From contig DDDG01000003.1 of the NCBI GenBank assembly GCA_002336245.1, forward strand, positions 255,352-319,351: a DNA stretch of 64,000 nucleotides, in the 5' to 3' direction. Source of the DNA: Flavobacteriales bacterium UBA1986. GTDB taxonomy: Bacteria > Bacteroidota > Bacteroidia > Flavobacteriales_G > Salibacteraceae. The notes beneath the pieces were generated by a model. The model worked only from the letters and a program-made list of their open reading frames with translations. It was not told the DNA's origin and made no database searches. Shown piece after piece: positions 26,904 to 36,258 of this stretch (positions within the stretch are counted from its first letter, which is position 1; every line of letters starts with the position of its first letter). A program made the position numbers and the translations under genes.

Positions 26904-28709
26904 TTAATTGATTTGATCTCCACGCAAGGCTCGGAATCGTTTGCGCGCTTCTACCACAAACAAGCTGTCCTTAAATTCTGTGATGATCAATTTATAATAT
27001 TCCATGGCCTTTTCAGGAAGCTTTAGATTGTAGTCATACAGCTGAGCCAACTGATATGCAGCATTGTCCGCGAGGATATCAAGTGGGAATTGCTCTATCA
27101 ATTCAATGAGATAGGCTTCGCACTTCTCAAAATCTGCTTGAGAAAAAGCAATGTTCGCCCTTCTGAGCAAGATCTCATCGCTCAAGGCATGATACTTAAA
27201 CTTTGCGTTTAAACTATCCAACACAGCTAGGGCCTCGTCCAAATGTTGTTGCGCCACAAGTAGGTCGGCACGAGCAAACATTTGCAAAGGCTCGACGGTC
27301 GTATCGATTAAAGTATTGTCGGTGATGAGCAATGAGAGCTCCATAGCATCATTTGAAATCAGTTTCGACGTACTTCCTTTCAAGACATCCAACATAGCTC
27401 GAGCGAGCTCAAACTCCCCTTTGAAGTAGTAAATTTTCGCATTCTTAAACTTTGCCATTTCACCAAGCCGGTCGTACTTAAAGTCTTTTTCAACTTGCAT
27501 ATAGAGCAGGGATGCATCCCATTCTTGACCATCCAATATCAGGATGTCGGCAAGAAGAAGCTTTACCTCCGCCATCTGACTTGGAGATGCTCCCGGGGTT
27601 TCCAATGCAGCTTCTAGAGTTTCTTTTGCCTTTGCATTTTGATTCAAATAAAAGGCCTGCACTTCGGCAAGCTGAATTTGTAGTAGGAGCGTGTTCTTGC
27701 GATAACCAAGTTCTTCCAAGAGATCCAGATAACGCAACTCAAGTTTCTTTGCTTCATCCAAACCGGACTCAGGATCTGCCTTAACTTTTTCGTACAGAAC
27801 GTCCATTAGCTCCATTTTGGCAGCTACGTACATTTGACTTCCCTCCCCTTTCTGAACTACGTATTCTAAGGACTTCATAGCGATGGGGAAATTCTTGCTC
27901 TTTGAAGCTAGGCTAGCCAATTCCATTAAGCGATATCCATTTTCCTTTTTCCTCTTGTCAAGGGCTACAGCCTGACGATATACCGCTTCAAAATTTCCTT
28001 CCTGAATCAATACCCAAGTTAAAAGCTCCACATAAATATCCTCGTTCGGTCGCTGCTGAATCTTCTTGTACAATTCCGCCTTCAAGAGGTTCCGTTCATC
28101 TGCGTTGTCCAATGAAATGTTTCGCCCCAAAGCATTTTGCACGGTCTGTAAATAGTTTGGACTCAATTCGACGAGGGATATAAGCTCGTCAATCATGGCC
28201 GAGGTATTCCCGAGCTCTCCGTAGATGGAAGCGATTTCGATGTTGAAAGGATAGGCAGGAAGAATCTTCCGTCCCTTTTGCAATGTTTTTAGCGCAAACT
28301 GGGATTCACCTATAGTTTGAAAGGCTTTTGAAGTACTTTGAATCTCGTTGAAACGTGGTTCCATATCGTTGATCAAATCATCGAACACTTTTTCTGCCCG
28401 CTTGTCGTCACCTACTTTTCGATAGTAAGAACCCAAGTCCACGTAATACTTCTGCTCACGGGGAAAAACTCGGATTTGTTTTTTAATGATGTCCTTTACC
28501 TCTTTCAATTGTTCCAATTCGTAGAGGCAATTGAGGTAAAACTGGTAGTAACTAGTGCTTGGCTGCGTTTCAAACAAACGCTTGTAATACAAAGAAGCCT
28601 TCTCGAAATCTCCTTCTTGGTAATAATGAGATGCTAGTTGCTCATCCGTTACCTGAGCCTGAAAGATGGAAGGCAAAAGGCATAATAGGATAGCAAGGGT
28701 TAATTTCAT
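26904..28709 (-). CDS. Exported tetratricopeptide-repeat protein, 601 residues
   Basis: The signal peptide MKLTLAILLCLLPSIFQAQ is followed by TPR repeats over nearly the whole length, such as LASHYYQEGDFEKASLYYKR and YYVDLGSYYRKVGDDKRAEK, and a last one near NAAYQLAQLYDYNLKLPEKA. It most likely acts as a periplasmic or outer-membrane scaffold; no partner can be named. Its start overlaps the end of the upstream lipoprotein gene by four bases. Confidence 0.85.
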   Translation of the reverse strand: MKLTLAILLCLLPSIFQAQVTDEQLASHYYQEGDFEKASLYYKRLFETQPSTSYYQFYLNCLYELEQLKEVKDIIKKQIRVFPREQKYYVDLGSYYRKVGDDKRAEKVFDDLINDMEPRFNEIQSTSKAFQTIGESQFALKTLQKGRKILPAYPFNIEIASIYGELGNTSAMIDELISLVELSPNYLQTVQNALGRNISLDNADERNLLKAELYKKIQQRPNEDIYVELLTWVLIQEGNFEAVYRQAVALDKRKKENGYRLMELASLASKSKNFPIAMKSLEYVVQKGEGSQMYVAAKMELMDVLYEKVKADPESGLDEAKKLELRYLDLLEELGYRKNTLLLQIQLAEVQAFYLNQNAKAKETLEAALETPGASPSQMAEVKLLLADILILDGQEWDASLLYMQVEKDFKYDRLGEMAKFKNAKIYYFKGEFELARAMLDVLKGSTSKLISNDAMELSLLITDNTLIDTTVEPLQMFARADLLVAQQHLDEALAVLDSLNAKFKYHALSDEILLRRANIAFSQADFEKCEAYLIELIEQFPLDILADNAAYQLAQLYDYNLKLPEKAMEYYKLIITEFKDSLFVVEARKRFRALRGDQIN

Positions 28710-29263
28710 TCTTTCTTTTCTTGCAAGGAAGGCTCCAAATTTTGAAGCACCACCAAAGCTTTAGGGCGGTAACTTTCAAATTGAATGTTCAAGGTTTCCT
28801 CCCATTCTCTAATGTTCTTACTCGATTCAAGAAGGCTGCCAATCGCTTCCCTTTCAGACTGAACAAAGATCATTTTCATCGAATCGGGAACCATCTCCGA
28901 ACGTAAGTCATTCTTCAGATTCTTCACTTGGGTCTGGCTGTAAGCAATTTCGCTCATAACTTCCTCATACGCACGAAGGAATTGCCCCACAGAACGATCC
29001 ATGTCGAGGTATTGTCCAACAGCTATTGCATTTTCTCTTGGAAGAGTATCTATAACAGTAAGACCTAAAAGGTCGCGGTCGTAGGCAATGGTGTCACCTA
29101 TGCTCTCAATTTTTGCAATGTTCACAGAGTCAAGAGACATCTTGCTTTTCGCAACAACGACTGAAAGACTGTCCATAAGTTGCTCCGATTTCTCGTCGGC
29201 CGACGGACCACACGAGATCATAAAAACACTTAGAATCAGAACCAAATACTTCATATCAATCAT
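28706..29263 (-). CDS. Hypothetical lipoprotein, 185 residues
   Basis: A lipoprotein signal with lipobox FMISC (MKYLVLILSVFMISC from the second ATG at 29254) is followed by a mostly helical, charged mature part. The ATG at 29263 overlaps the serS stop as ATGA, while the ATG at 29254 gives a more typical signal; either could be used. The family is not recognised. It overlaps the TPR gene by four bases, so serS, this gene, the TPR gene, DUF4286 and rsmA form one tightly packed unit. Confidence 0.8.
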   Translation of the reverse strand: MIDMKYLVLILSVFMISCGPSADEKSEQLMDSLSVVVAKSKMSLDSVNIAKIESIGDTIAYDRDLLGLTVIDTLPRENAIAVGQYLDMDRSVGQFLRAYEEVMSEIAYSQTQVKNLKNDLRSEMVPDSMKMIFVQSEREAIGSLLESSKNIREWEETLNIQFESYRPKALVVLQNLEPSLQEKKE

Positions 29264-30534
29264 GCTTCAATTTTTTCAAATCCGGTATAAGGAATCAAAC
29301 ATTTAGGAATTTCAATGCCTGTCTCGGTTTGGTAATTTTCTAGAATGGATGCAAGAATTCTTGGTAACGCCAAGGCACTGCCGTTTAGTGTATGCGCCAA
29401 AGCGGGCTTACCATGTTCATTACGATAACGCAACTTCAAGCGGTTGGCTTGGTAGCTCTCGAAGTTTGAAACTGAGCTTACTTCCAACCATCTTTCTTGC
29501 GCTGCCGAGTACACCTCAAAATCAAAGGTGAGTGCAGATGTGAAGCTTAGATCGCCAGAGCACAATCGCAGGATGCGGTAGGGCAGCTCCAATTTATCAA
29601 GAATGGAAGCCACATGAGCCACCATTTCATCAAGAACATCGTAGCTGTTTTTTGGGTCAACTACCTGAACCACTTCTACTTTATCGAATTGATGCAAACG
29701 ATTCAAGCCACGCACGTCTTTCCCATAAGAGCCTGCTTCTCTTCGGAAGCAAGGAGTGTAGGCCGTTAATTTTTGCGGTAATTCAGACTCTTCCAAAATC
29801 ACATCTCTGTAAATGTTGGTGACTGGAACTTCGGCGGTTGGAATTAAGTACAAGTGATCCAACTCTGTATGGTACATCTGTCCGTCTTTGTCGGGAAGTT
29901 GCCCTGTTGCAAAAGCCGATTCAGCATTCACCAGGTGCGGCGGCATCACTTCCTCGTAGCCAGCATGCCGAGCTTCATCCAAGAAAAAGTTAATCAAGGC
30001 TCTTTGAAGTCGAGCTCCTTTGTTCTTGTACACAGGAAAACCAGCTCCCGTGATCTTTACTCCCAATTCAAAATCGATGAGCTTATACTCACTTGCTAGT
30101 TCCCAGTGTGGTTTGGCGCCTTCATGAAGCTTGGGCAAATCACCAACTCTCTTAAGCTCTTCATTTTCTGCTTCCGAGTTTCCTACAGGAACACTTGAGT
30201 GGGGAGTGTTGGGTATTAGAACAAGTTGATCGTGCAAGCGACCTTCAACTTCACTCAACGCCCCATCACCCTTTTTAATAATCTCCTTAAGGACTTTCGT
30301 GCGTTCTTTTAACTCTTGCGCTTTTTCTTTGTTTCCAGATTGGAATGCCGCCCCAATTTCTTTTGAAGCCTGATTCATTTCGTACTTGGAACTTTCTAAG
30401 TCAGCTAAGAGAGTTCTTCTTTCTGAATCGATTGACAAGACACCTTCAACTAAAGCATTGGCATCAATACCACGCTTACTCAAGGCCTTGATGGCATCTT
30501 CTTTTTTCTCTCTTAAATATGGTAGATCAAGCAT
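29260..30534 (-). CDS. serS: Seryl-tRNA synthetase, 424 residues
   Basis: Charges tRNA-Ser. An N-terminal coiled-coil arm (residues about 30-100) is followed by the class II catalytic core: motif 2 around YTPCFRREAGSYGKDVRGLNR, and motif 3 with the ending NGSALALPRILASILENYQT. Length and order are normal. It lies just downstream of the rpmA terminator, so it either has its own promoter in the 62-base gap, where none is obvious, or depends partly on read-through. Confidence 0.97.
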   Translation of the reverse strand: MLDLPYLREKKEDAIKALSKRGIDANALVEGVLSIDSERRTLLADLESSKYEMNQASKEIGAAFQSGNKEKAQELKERTKVLKEIIKKGDGALSEVEGRLHDQLVLIPNTPHSSVPVGNSEAENEELKRVGDLPKLHEGAKPHWELASEYKLIDFELGVKITGAGFPVYKNKGARLQRALINFFLDEARHAGYEEVMPPHLVNAESAFATGQLPDKDGQMYHTELDHLYLIPTAEVPVTNIYRDVILEESELPQKLTAYTPCFRREAGSYGKDVRGLNRLHQFDKVEVVQVVDPKNSYDVLDEMVAHVASILDKLELPYRILRLCSGDLSFTSALTFDFEVYSAAQERWLEVSSVSNFESYQANRLKLRYRNEHGKPALAHTLNGSALALPRILASILENYQTETGIEIPKCLIPYTGFEKIEA

Positions 30535-30540
30535 GTTATT

Positions 30541-30574
30541 ACAAACAAAAAATCCCGCACAAATGTCGGGATTT
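30541..30574 (-). terminator. Rho-independent terminator of rplU-rpmA
   Basis: On the minus strand AAATCCCG pairs with CGGGATTT (8 bp stem, 30550-30557 with 30567-30574) around a 9-base loop, followed by TTTTTTGTTTGT. It lies 23 bases after the rpmA stop. Confidence 0.8.
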
Positions 30575-30596
30575 AATTATCTCATTTGAGGTCAAC

Positions 30597-30860
30597 TCAA
30601 GCTCCTTCAGGAGGAAGAATTGAGACGTATGATTTGTTGTCTTTTTTCTTTCGAAACTGAACTGTACCATCAATCAGTGCGAATAGGGTGTGGTCTTTAC
30701 CAATACCTACGTTTTCACCAGGATGATGTTTGGTTCCTCGTTGTCGAACGATGATGTTACCAGCAATAGCGATTGCGCCACCACTAACTTTAATACCGAG
30801 TCGTTTACTTTCCGACTCCCGTCCGTTCTTGGAACTACCGACTCCTTTTTTGTGTGCCAT
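30597..30860 (-). CDS. rpmA: 50S ribosomal protein L27, 87 residues
   Basis: L27 (bL27) sits near the peptidyl transferase centre. The N-terminus MAHKKGVGSSKNGRESESKR and RQRGTKHHPGENVGIGKDHT are canonical. It starts directly with the mature-type sequence and has no cleavable N-terminal extension. It follows rplU by ten bases in the usual order. Confidence 0.98.
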   Translation of the reverse strand: MAHKKGVGSSKNGRESESKRLGIKVSGGAIAIAGNIIVRQRGTKHHPGENVGIGKDHTLFALIDGTVQFRKKKDNKSYVSILPPEGA

Positions 30861-30870
30861 GGCTTAGGAA

Positions 30871-31392
30871 TTATTTCTTGTCGTCAGACTTTTTGGTTGT
30901 ACTTGCTTTCTTAGCAGCTGGCTTTTTGGCCGCTGGTTTCTTAGCTTCAGCTTTTGGAGCATCTGCTTTCTTAGCCGCTGCCTTTGGAGCTGCCTTGGCT
31001 TTTGGGGCTTCAGCTTTCACCTCAGAGCTAGCCTCTGGTGCTGCTTTAGCCGCCGCCTTTGGAGCAGATTTCGTGGCACCACTTGCTGCGATATTCTCAA
31101 TTTGAATTTCGCTTAAGTAATGACGGAAACCATTTTTCTTCTGGTAGCCTTTTCTTCGTTTCTTTTTAAAGACGATCACTTTGTCGCCTTTGAGGTGCTG
31201 AACAACTTTTGCTGTTACAGCAGCTCCACTGATAGCCGGGGCGCCAACATTTACCTTCCCGTTGTCGTCAATCAAAAGAACTTTATCAAAGGTCACTTTA
31301 GAACCTTCTTTGTCTTCCAATCGGTCAACGAAAACCTGTTGGTCTTTCTCAACTTTATATTGATGCCCTGCTATTTCTACAATTGCATACAT
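30871..31392 (-). CDS. rplU: 50S ribosomal protein L21 with a long Lys/Ala-rich C-terminal tail, 173 residues
   Basis: The first 103 residues are a normal L21 (bL21): MYAIVEIAGHQYKVEKDQQV at the start and FKKKRRKGYQKKNGFRH near the end of the domain, which binds 23S rRNA. About 70 further residues are almost only Ala, Lys, Pro, Glu and Ser, with repeated KKPAAKKPAAKKA units like histone H1 tails. The coding DNA there is repetitive, which can favour length change. The tail is probably disordered; whether it touches rRNA or the nucleoid is unknown. Confidence 0.97.
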   Translation of the reverse strand: MYAIVEIAGHQYKVEKDQQVFVDRLEDKEGSKVTFDKVLLIDDNGKVNVGAPAISGAAVTAKVVQHLKGDKVIVFKKKRRKGYQKKNGFRHYLSEIQIENIAASGATKSAPKAAAKAAPEASSEVKAEAPKAKAAPKAAAKKADAPKAEAKKPAAKKPAAKKASTTKKSDDKK

Positions 31393-31430
31393 GTACCTGA
31401 ATATTATATCTGGTCGTTAAAAAAGGGCTG

Positions 31431-31462
31431 CAAAAATAGACATATAAACAATACCAGCCAAA
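31431..31462 (-). promoter_or_regulatory. rplU promoter, TTTG-N20-TATTTTTG
   Basis: On the minus strand TTTG (31459-31462) is followed after 20 bases by TATTTTTG (31431-31438). This fits the Bacteroidota consensus and lies 38 bases before the rplU ATG, leaving a leader of about 30 bases. Confidence 0.6.
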
Positions 31463-31482
31463 GCTCTTTGCGCATTTTCCTT

Positions 31483-32352
31483 TTATCTCCGAATCTGAAG
31501 AATACCTAGAAAAATAACAGTCATTCCCGCAAGCTCAAATGCCTGAATTTCTTCCCCTACAAAAAGCCCCCATACAATTGCCACCAGAGGGATGAGGTAA
31601 GTTACCATAGAAGCAAATAGCGCCGACGTTTTCGACACCAAATAGAAAAACAACACGCTTGCAAAAGCGGTTCCTGAAATGGCCAAAAGCACAACAGCCC
31701 CAATTGATTGTTGCCCCTCGAGGCTCGAAAGCACGTCAAAGTCACCTACATATAAGTATATGACGAGAGAAATAATTGAAACTGGCAAAAGGGAGAGTGC
31801 AGCCACTTCTATAGAACGAACCCCGCTGAGATAATTTCGAATGACATTTACGCTCATACCATAACAACAAGTTGCCAAAAGCACAAGGCCGCCGTATTGT
31901 ATTTGTCCAAGATCCGAACTCATCAAATCTTCTGCAAAAAGAAGACTGGAGCCTAAAAGCGCAATCAACACACCCAACCATTTTCGCCGACTGGCTACAA
32001 TGCCGAAAAACCAAACCCCAAAAAGCAGAGTAAAAACCGCAGTTAGAGAATTCAACATTCCCGAAAGACTTGAATCAATTACCGTTTGGGCATTCGCGAA
32101 TAAAATGGCGGGCAATAAATTTCCAAGTAAGCCAACCCCAATGAGTGCTTTCCACTTCGCTCGATGTTTGTGCATGGCGCGCAGGGCGAACGGAGATAGG
32201 GACAATCCTGCAATGGCCACCCTCAAACTAGCAAGCTCGACAGGCGCAAGATTTTGCAGTCCAATCTTCATGAGAATAAAAGAACTTCCCCAAATGAAAG
32301 CAAGAACTCCAAGAATGAAGTAGGGGATTAGCCCATCGGCCTTTTTAGACAT
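31483..32352 (-). CDS. EamA/DMT-family transporter, 289 residues
   Basis: An integral membrane protein with about ten helices in two EamA halves. The first half begins FILGVLAFIWGSSFILMKIG, with the typical GSSF, and the second begins near YGGLVLLATCCYGMSVNVIR. Members export amino acids or other metabolites; the substrate cannot be told. It ends in LGILQIRR. It stands alone on the minus strand with its own promoter facing away from the ABC ATPase gene. Confidence 0.9.
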   Translation of the reverse strand: MSKKADGLIPYFILGVLAFIWGSSFILMKIGLQNLAPVELASLRVAIAGLSLSPFALRAMHKHRAKWKALIGVGLLGNLLPAILFANAQTVIDSSLSGMLNSLTAVFTLLFGVWFFGIVASRRKWLGVLIALLGSSLLFAEDLMSSDLGQIQYGGLVLLATCCYGMSVNVIRNYLSGVRSIEVAALSLLPVSIISLVIYLYVGDFDVLSSLEGQQSIGAVVLLAISGTAFASVLFFYLVSKTSALFASMVTYLIPLVAIVWGLFVGEEIQAFELAGMTVIFLGILQIRR

Positions 32353-32356
32353 CGCG

Positions 32357-32385
32357 CAAAACTATTTCAAACCGCCTGTAACAAA
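32357..32385 (-). promoter_or_regulatory. Promoter of the DMT transporter, TTTTG-N17-TAGTTTTG
   Basis: On the minus strand TTTTG (32382-32386) is followed after 17 bases by TAGTTTTG (32357-32364). The box ends four bases before the ATG at 32352, so the leader would be close to zero. Confidence 0.5.
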
Positions 32386-32405
32386 ACCATGTTATTCAAT
32401 TCTCG

Positions 32406-33098
32406 ATGTATTTATTTCGCATCGTGAATGTTATTGAAGTAAAAGATCTCTCGCGCCATTTTAAGATTGGCACCCAAATCATTAAGGCTTTACAATCTGT
32501 GGATTTAAAGGTGAAGCAAAATGAATACCTGGCTTTAATGGGAACCTCCGGTTCTGGGAAATCTACTTTGATGAACATTCTCGGCTGCCTCGACCAACCC
32601 ACTTCAGGCGATTACATCCTCAGCGGCCAACTCGTGAGTTCTCTGAATGAGAATGAACTGGCTGAAATTAGAAATCAAGAAATTGGCTTTGTATTTCAAA
32701 CATTCAATCTTCTGCCTAGGTATTCAGCCCTCGACAACGTCGCGCTGCCACTCGTGTATTCAGGATTGTCGAAGGAAGAACGAAATTCAAAGGCCGAAGA
32801 AGCCCTCCTCAATGTTGGTTTGAGTGATCGAATGGATCATAAGCCAAATGAACTGTCAGGCGGTCAGCGCCAAAGGGTAGCCGTTGCACGGGCATTGATC
32901 AACAAACCCTCCATCTTGCTTGCTGATGAGCCTACTGGAAACTTAGATTCCAAAACCAGTTATGAAATAATGGAGCTCTTTGATGAAATTCACAATCAAG
33001 GAAATACGGTGATTTTAGTCACACATGAGGAGGACATCTCAAAGCATGCACGCCGTGTAGTAAGCATGAAAGATGGTCAAATATTGTCCGATATCTGA
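32406..33098 (+). CDS. ABC transporter ATP-binding protein, LolD/MacB type, 230 residues
   Basis: An ATPase of the group that drives lipoprotein release (LolD) or macrolide-type export (MacB). Walker A is GTSGSGKST, the signature LSGGQRQRVAVARAL, Walker B ILLADEPTGNLD, and the switch histidine is in VILVTHEE. The family start is near VIEVKDLSRHF; the ATG at 32406 or a GTG at 32424 could serve. No permease lies next to it, so its partner must be encoded elsewhere. LolD is plausible but unproven. Confidence 0.9.
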   Translation: MYLFRIVNVIEVKDLSRHFKIGTQIIKALQSVDLKVKQNEYLALMGTSGSGKSTLMNILGCLDQPTSGDYILSGQLVSSLNENELAEIRNQEIGFVFQTFNLLPRYSALDNVALPLVYSGLSKEERNSKAEEALLNVGLSDRMDHKPNELSGGQRQRVAVARALINKPSILLADEPTGNLDSKTSYEIMELFDEIHNQGNTVILVTHEEDISKHARRVVSMKDGQILSDI

Positions 33099-33140
33099 CG
33101 AACTTCCACAAGTCACCCCTCGTATAATAAGTGCAGGCGT

Positions 33141-33166
33141 TTTGAATCTGTTTTCCATTATCTTTG
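33141..33166 (+). promoter_or_regulatory. Possible promoter of the SprB-repeat gene
   Basis: TATCTTTG (33159-33166) is a perfect -7 box. A TTTG lies 14 bases upstream (33141-33144), shorter than the usual spacing. The leader to the ATG at 33226 would be about 55 bases. Confidence 0.4.
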
Positions 33167-33225
33167 CAATCTTTCGAAAAATTAACAGAATCGTAAGCCA
33201 AGACTTAACACTAATCAGAGGGACT

Positions 33226-36186
33226 ATGAAAAAACTTCTCACACTTTTAACTGTCGTTCTATCGACAAGCATTGCTTTCGGGCAAACCGTGCTTCCAATA
33301 GCGACAAATCTTGATCACGTAGATGAGATTAAGCCTGTGGCTTATGACCAAACCTATGAGTTCAAAAATGGAATAACCAGAAAGGCGAAAGCTAAATACA
33401 ACGCTGCGGTTGCAGCTGCTGGAGACACTATCTTCTCTGAAGACTTTGGAAGCTCTACTAGCATTCCATCGGGCTGGAACAGCACAGTTGTTTCTGGACC
33501 TGGATCATGGGCTTGGACTAATCAAATGTCACAAGGACAATACGCCGCTGGAACCGCAGCTATTGCAAGTCCTACAGGAACAAATGGTTTTATGATTTGT
33601 GATGCCGATGCTGGAAACTCTCCAACACCTCCTGGAGGATTCATCGAAGTTGATGCTATTCTTGCATTGCCAGTTCAAAACCTCACGAATTATCCTTCAG
33701 TAGTTTTAGAGTTCACTTCATACTTCCGTCCGTTCACCAACGTGAATTTGGATGTTGAGGTCATCGTTGCTGGTGATACTGCGATATATGATGTTAGAAA
33801 TGATGTACCTACAAACTCTTCTTCTGCCAACGCAATTACTGAGCGCATCAAGCTTTCAGCCGTTGCAGGTGGTAAGAACAACGTATTAATTCGTTTCCAT
33901 TGGTCAGGCGACTCTCACTACTTCTGGCAGTTGGATGACGTCCTTCTTCTTGAAGGTGAAGAGAATGACTTAGCTGTAACACAGGGTTACACGAAAACTT
34001 CACTTGACACTGCTTCTTGGCCTTACTATTGGCAAGTTCCTGCGCGTCAGGGAAACAACCAAAACTTAACTCTAGCTGGTGATGTCTTTAACATGGGTAG
34101 TAACCCAATGACAAACGCTCAATTGAAAGCTGAAGTTTCAGGCCCTGGTGGATTTAGCTACTCTGGATCTAGCTTTGCTACAACTGTTCCTCCAGCTACT
34201 CTAGAGAAAAAAGACTTAACAACTGTCTTCAATCCAAACGGTGGAGTTGGAAACTACAACGTAGATATGTTCGTTGTTGGGGACTCTGCATTGGGTGACC
34301 TATCGGACGATACACTTAGCTTCAACTTTCAGGTTTCTGATTCTGTATTTGCGAAAGACCGTGGTACTGCTGCTGATGTTTTCACTGACGGATGGTCTTA
34401 CAACCCAGGTGCTGTAAGCAACTATGAATTAGGAAATCTGTTTGAAATCGTTACTCCTGACACCATCGTGGGTGTTGAGTTCTTCGTTTCGAGCAACGTT
34501 AGTCCTAGTACTTCTGTTTTCTCCATGAACGTCTCATTTCATGTTTGGTTAGAAAATCCAACTACTGGAGCTTTCACCAGAATCTATAGCTCTGTCAATC
34601 CAAGTCCTCCCGATGTTTCCAATCCAGATCGTTTTGTAATCAACTCAAACGACATCGGAAACTGGGTATTCTATCCATTTGATGAGGATACTTTGAATCC
34701 TGGTAACTACTGGGTAACCTTCGAAGCAAACCACACTGCGGGAATCGATACTATGGTTCACTCATACAGTGGGAACTACAACCTCTTTACGCAGTCTTTC
34801 GGACGTTCACCGGCCATCAATTCAGGAAACCTCTTCGGTCTTTCCAGAATGCCAATGGTTCGCTTGGTGACTAAGTCGTTTAGCTGCCCTACTTTCTCTT
34901 ACACTAGTGCTGAAGTAACTCAGGCATCTTGTGGAGCAAGTGATGGTGCTGCTACTGTTGAGAACATTAACGGTGCTGGTCCTTACAGTTTCCAATGGAA
35001 CGCTGCAGCTGGAAACAGCACTGACAGTATTGCACAGAATTTGGCTGCTGGAACATATCAAGTAACTGTAACAGATGCGAACAACTGTTCATTTGTTGCT
35101 CAGGTTAACTTGAGTAACCTTGGAGCTCCATCAATCCAAAGTTCTGTTGTAGTTGACGAAGATTGCTTCGGAGACGAAGACGGAAGCATCTCTCTAACTG
35201 TAACTGGTGGTACCGCTCCATTAACCTACACATGGAAAGATGGACTTGGTGCTACAGTTGCTACCGGCGTAACTTCTCTTACAAACTTGAGAGCTGGTAA
35301 CTACACAGTAGAAATCCTAGATGCAAGCCCTACACCTTGTCTTCAGAGCCGTCAGTTTACGATTGGTGGACCGAGCTTAGGTCTTACATTGGTTTCAACC
35401 ATTACTGGACCTAGCAACTCTTCACCTAACCTATTGTGCGCTGGAGACAACGACGGAACCATCAATATTGGTTTTGCTGGAGGTACTGCTCCTTATACAT
35501 ATGCATGGTCTGATGATCCTAGTGCGACTACAAACAGCCGTACTGGCTTGACTGAAGGTGGTTATACTGTAACAATTACAGATGCCAACCTTTGTACTCA
35601 AACAAGCACTGTAAGTATTACTGAGCCTCAAGCATTGAACATCAATCCTACTACTGCTCCGCCAGATAGAGGAATTAGCTTCAACCCAGCTCCAAACTGT
35701 TCAGCGAGCATAACTCCGCTTGTAACTGGAGGAACTACTCCACGTACTTACACTTGGACATTGCCTAATGGAAGCGTTCAGGCAAACCTACCTAACGCAA
35801 CATTCTCTAACATTGCTTTGGTTGGGAACTACACTTTAGCCATCAATGACGCCAACGGTTGTACTCTTGGTGGTACTTGGACAGTAACGAATGCTTCTGC
35901 CCCAGGTGTTGCTTGTGTAGGTGTAGAAGAAGTTCTGGAAGGTTCGAATCAATTGAGCCTCTTCCCTAACCCAACTCAAGAAGGCATTACGCTTCGTTTC
36001 AATGAGCAAATTTCAAATGGCGCTCGCATTGAAGTGAAAAACATGCTCGGTCAAAATGTATACGAAGTAGAATTGGCCAGCGATAAAGCCATCTACATCA
36101 ACATGGAGAACTTTGAGAAAGGTGTTTATTTGGTAAGCTTTACCAATGGGGATACTGAAGAAACTCACAAAGTGATTCTTCGTTAA
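33226..36186 (+). CDS. SprB-repeat T9SS type A cargo protein, 986 residues
   Basis: The ATG at 33226 gives the signal peptide MKKLLTLLTVVLSTSIAFGQ; an opening to 33073 lies in non-coding sequence and the preceding gene. Residues about 65-240 resemble a choice-of-anchor/MAM-like jelly roll (EDFGSSTSIPSGWN). Four SprB-like repeats follow from about residue 560, with units such as GGTAPYTYAWSDD and GTYQVTVTDANNCS. The last 85 residues are a type A sorting domain: LSLFPNPTQEGITLRF and a terminal HKVILR. It is probably a surface adhesin; SprB itself is the gliding adhesin, but this protein is far smaller. Confidence 0.9.
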   Translation: MKKLLTLLTVVLSTSIAFGQTVLPIATNLDHVDEIKPVAYDQTYEFKNGITRKAKAKYNAAVAAAGDTIFSEDFGSSTSIPSGWNSTVVSGPGSWAWTNQMSQGQYAAGTAAIASPTGTNGFMICDADAGNSPTPPGGFIEVDAILALPVQNLTNYPSVVLEFTSYFRPFTNVNLDVEVIVAGDTAIYDVRNDVPTNSSSANAITERIKLSAVAGGKNNVLIRFHWSGDSHYFWQLDDVLLLEGEENDLAVTQGYTKTSLDTASWPYYWQVPARQGNNQNLTLAGDVFNMGSNPMTNAQLKAEVSGPGGFSYSGSSFATTVPPATLEKKDLTTVFNPNGGVGNYNVDMFVVGDSALGDLSDDTLSFNFQVSDSVFAKDRGTAADVFTDGWSYNPGAVSNYELGNLFEIVTPDTIVGVEFFVSSNVSPSTSVFSMNVSFHVWLENPTTGAFTRIYSSVNPSPPDVSNPDRFVINSNDIGNWVFYPFDEDTLNPGNYWVTFEANHTAGIDTMVHSYSGNYNLFTQSFGRSPAINSGNLFGLSRMPMVRLVTKSFSCPTFSYTSAEVTQASCGASDGAATVENINGAGPYSFQWNAAAGNSTDSIAQNLAAGTYQVTVTDANNCSFVAQVNLSNLGAPSIQSSVVVDEDCFGDEDGSISLTVTGGTAPLTYTWKDGLGATVATGVTSLTNLRAGNYTVEILDASPTPCLQSRQFTIGGPSLGLTLVSTITGPSNSSPNLLCAGDNDGTINIGFAGGTAPYTYAWSDDPSATTNSRTGLTEGGYTVTITDANLCTQTSTVSITEPQALNINPTTAPPDRGISFNPAPNCSASITPLVTGGTTPRTYTWTLPNGSVQANLPNATFSNIALVGNYTLAINDANGCTLGGTWTVTNASAPGVACVGVEEVLEGSNQLSLFPNPTQEGITLRFNEQISNGARIEVKNMLGQNVYEVELASDKAIYINMENFEKGVYLVSFTNGDTEETHKVILR

Positions 36187-36205
36187 TCCAAATTGCATTA
36201 AACAG

Positions 36206-36237
36206 AAAAAGGCGTTCAGTATTGAACGCCTTTTTTT
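36206..36237 (+). terminator. Rho-independent terminator after the SprB-repeat gene
   Basis: AAAAAGGCGTTCA (36206-36218) pairs with TGAACGCCTTTTT (36223-36235) across a 4-base loop, with a T-run after the stem. The matching A-run before the stem lets it also work for the converging mlaF gene. Confidence 0.85.
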
Positions 36238-36258
36238 ATGCCCTAAACTTTTTGAAAC

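Noticed and set aside
34900..35900. Repeats in the SprB-like region as a possible CRISPR or DNA repeat array
   Set aside because: The similarity is at protein level between diverged 70-90 residue domains; no short exact DNA repeats with unique spacers are present.
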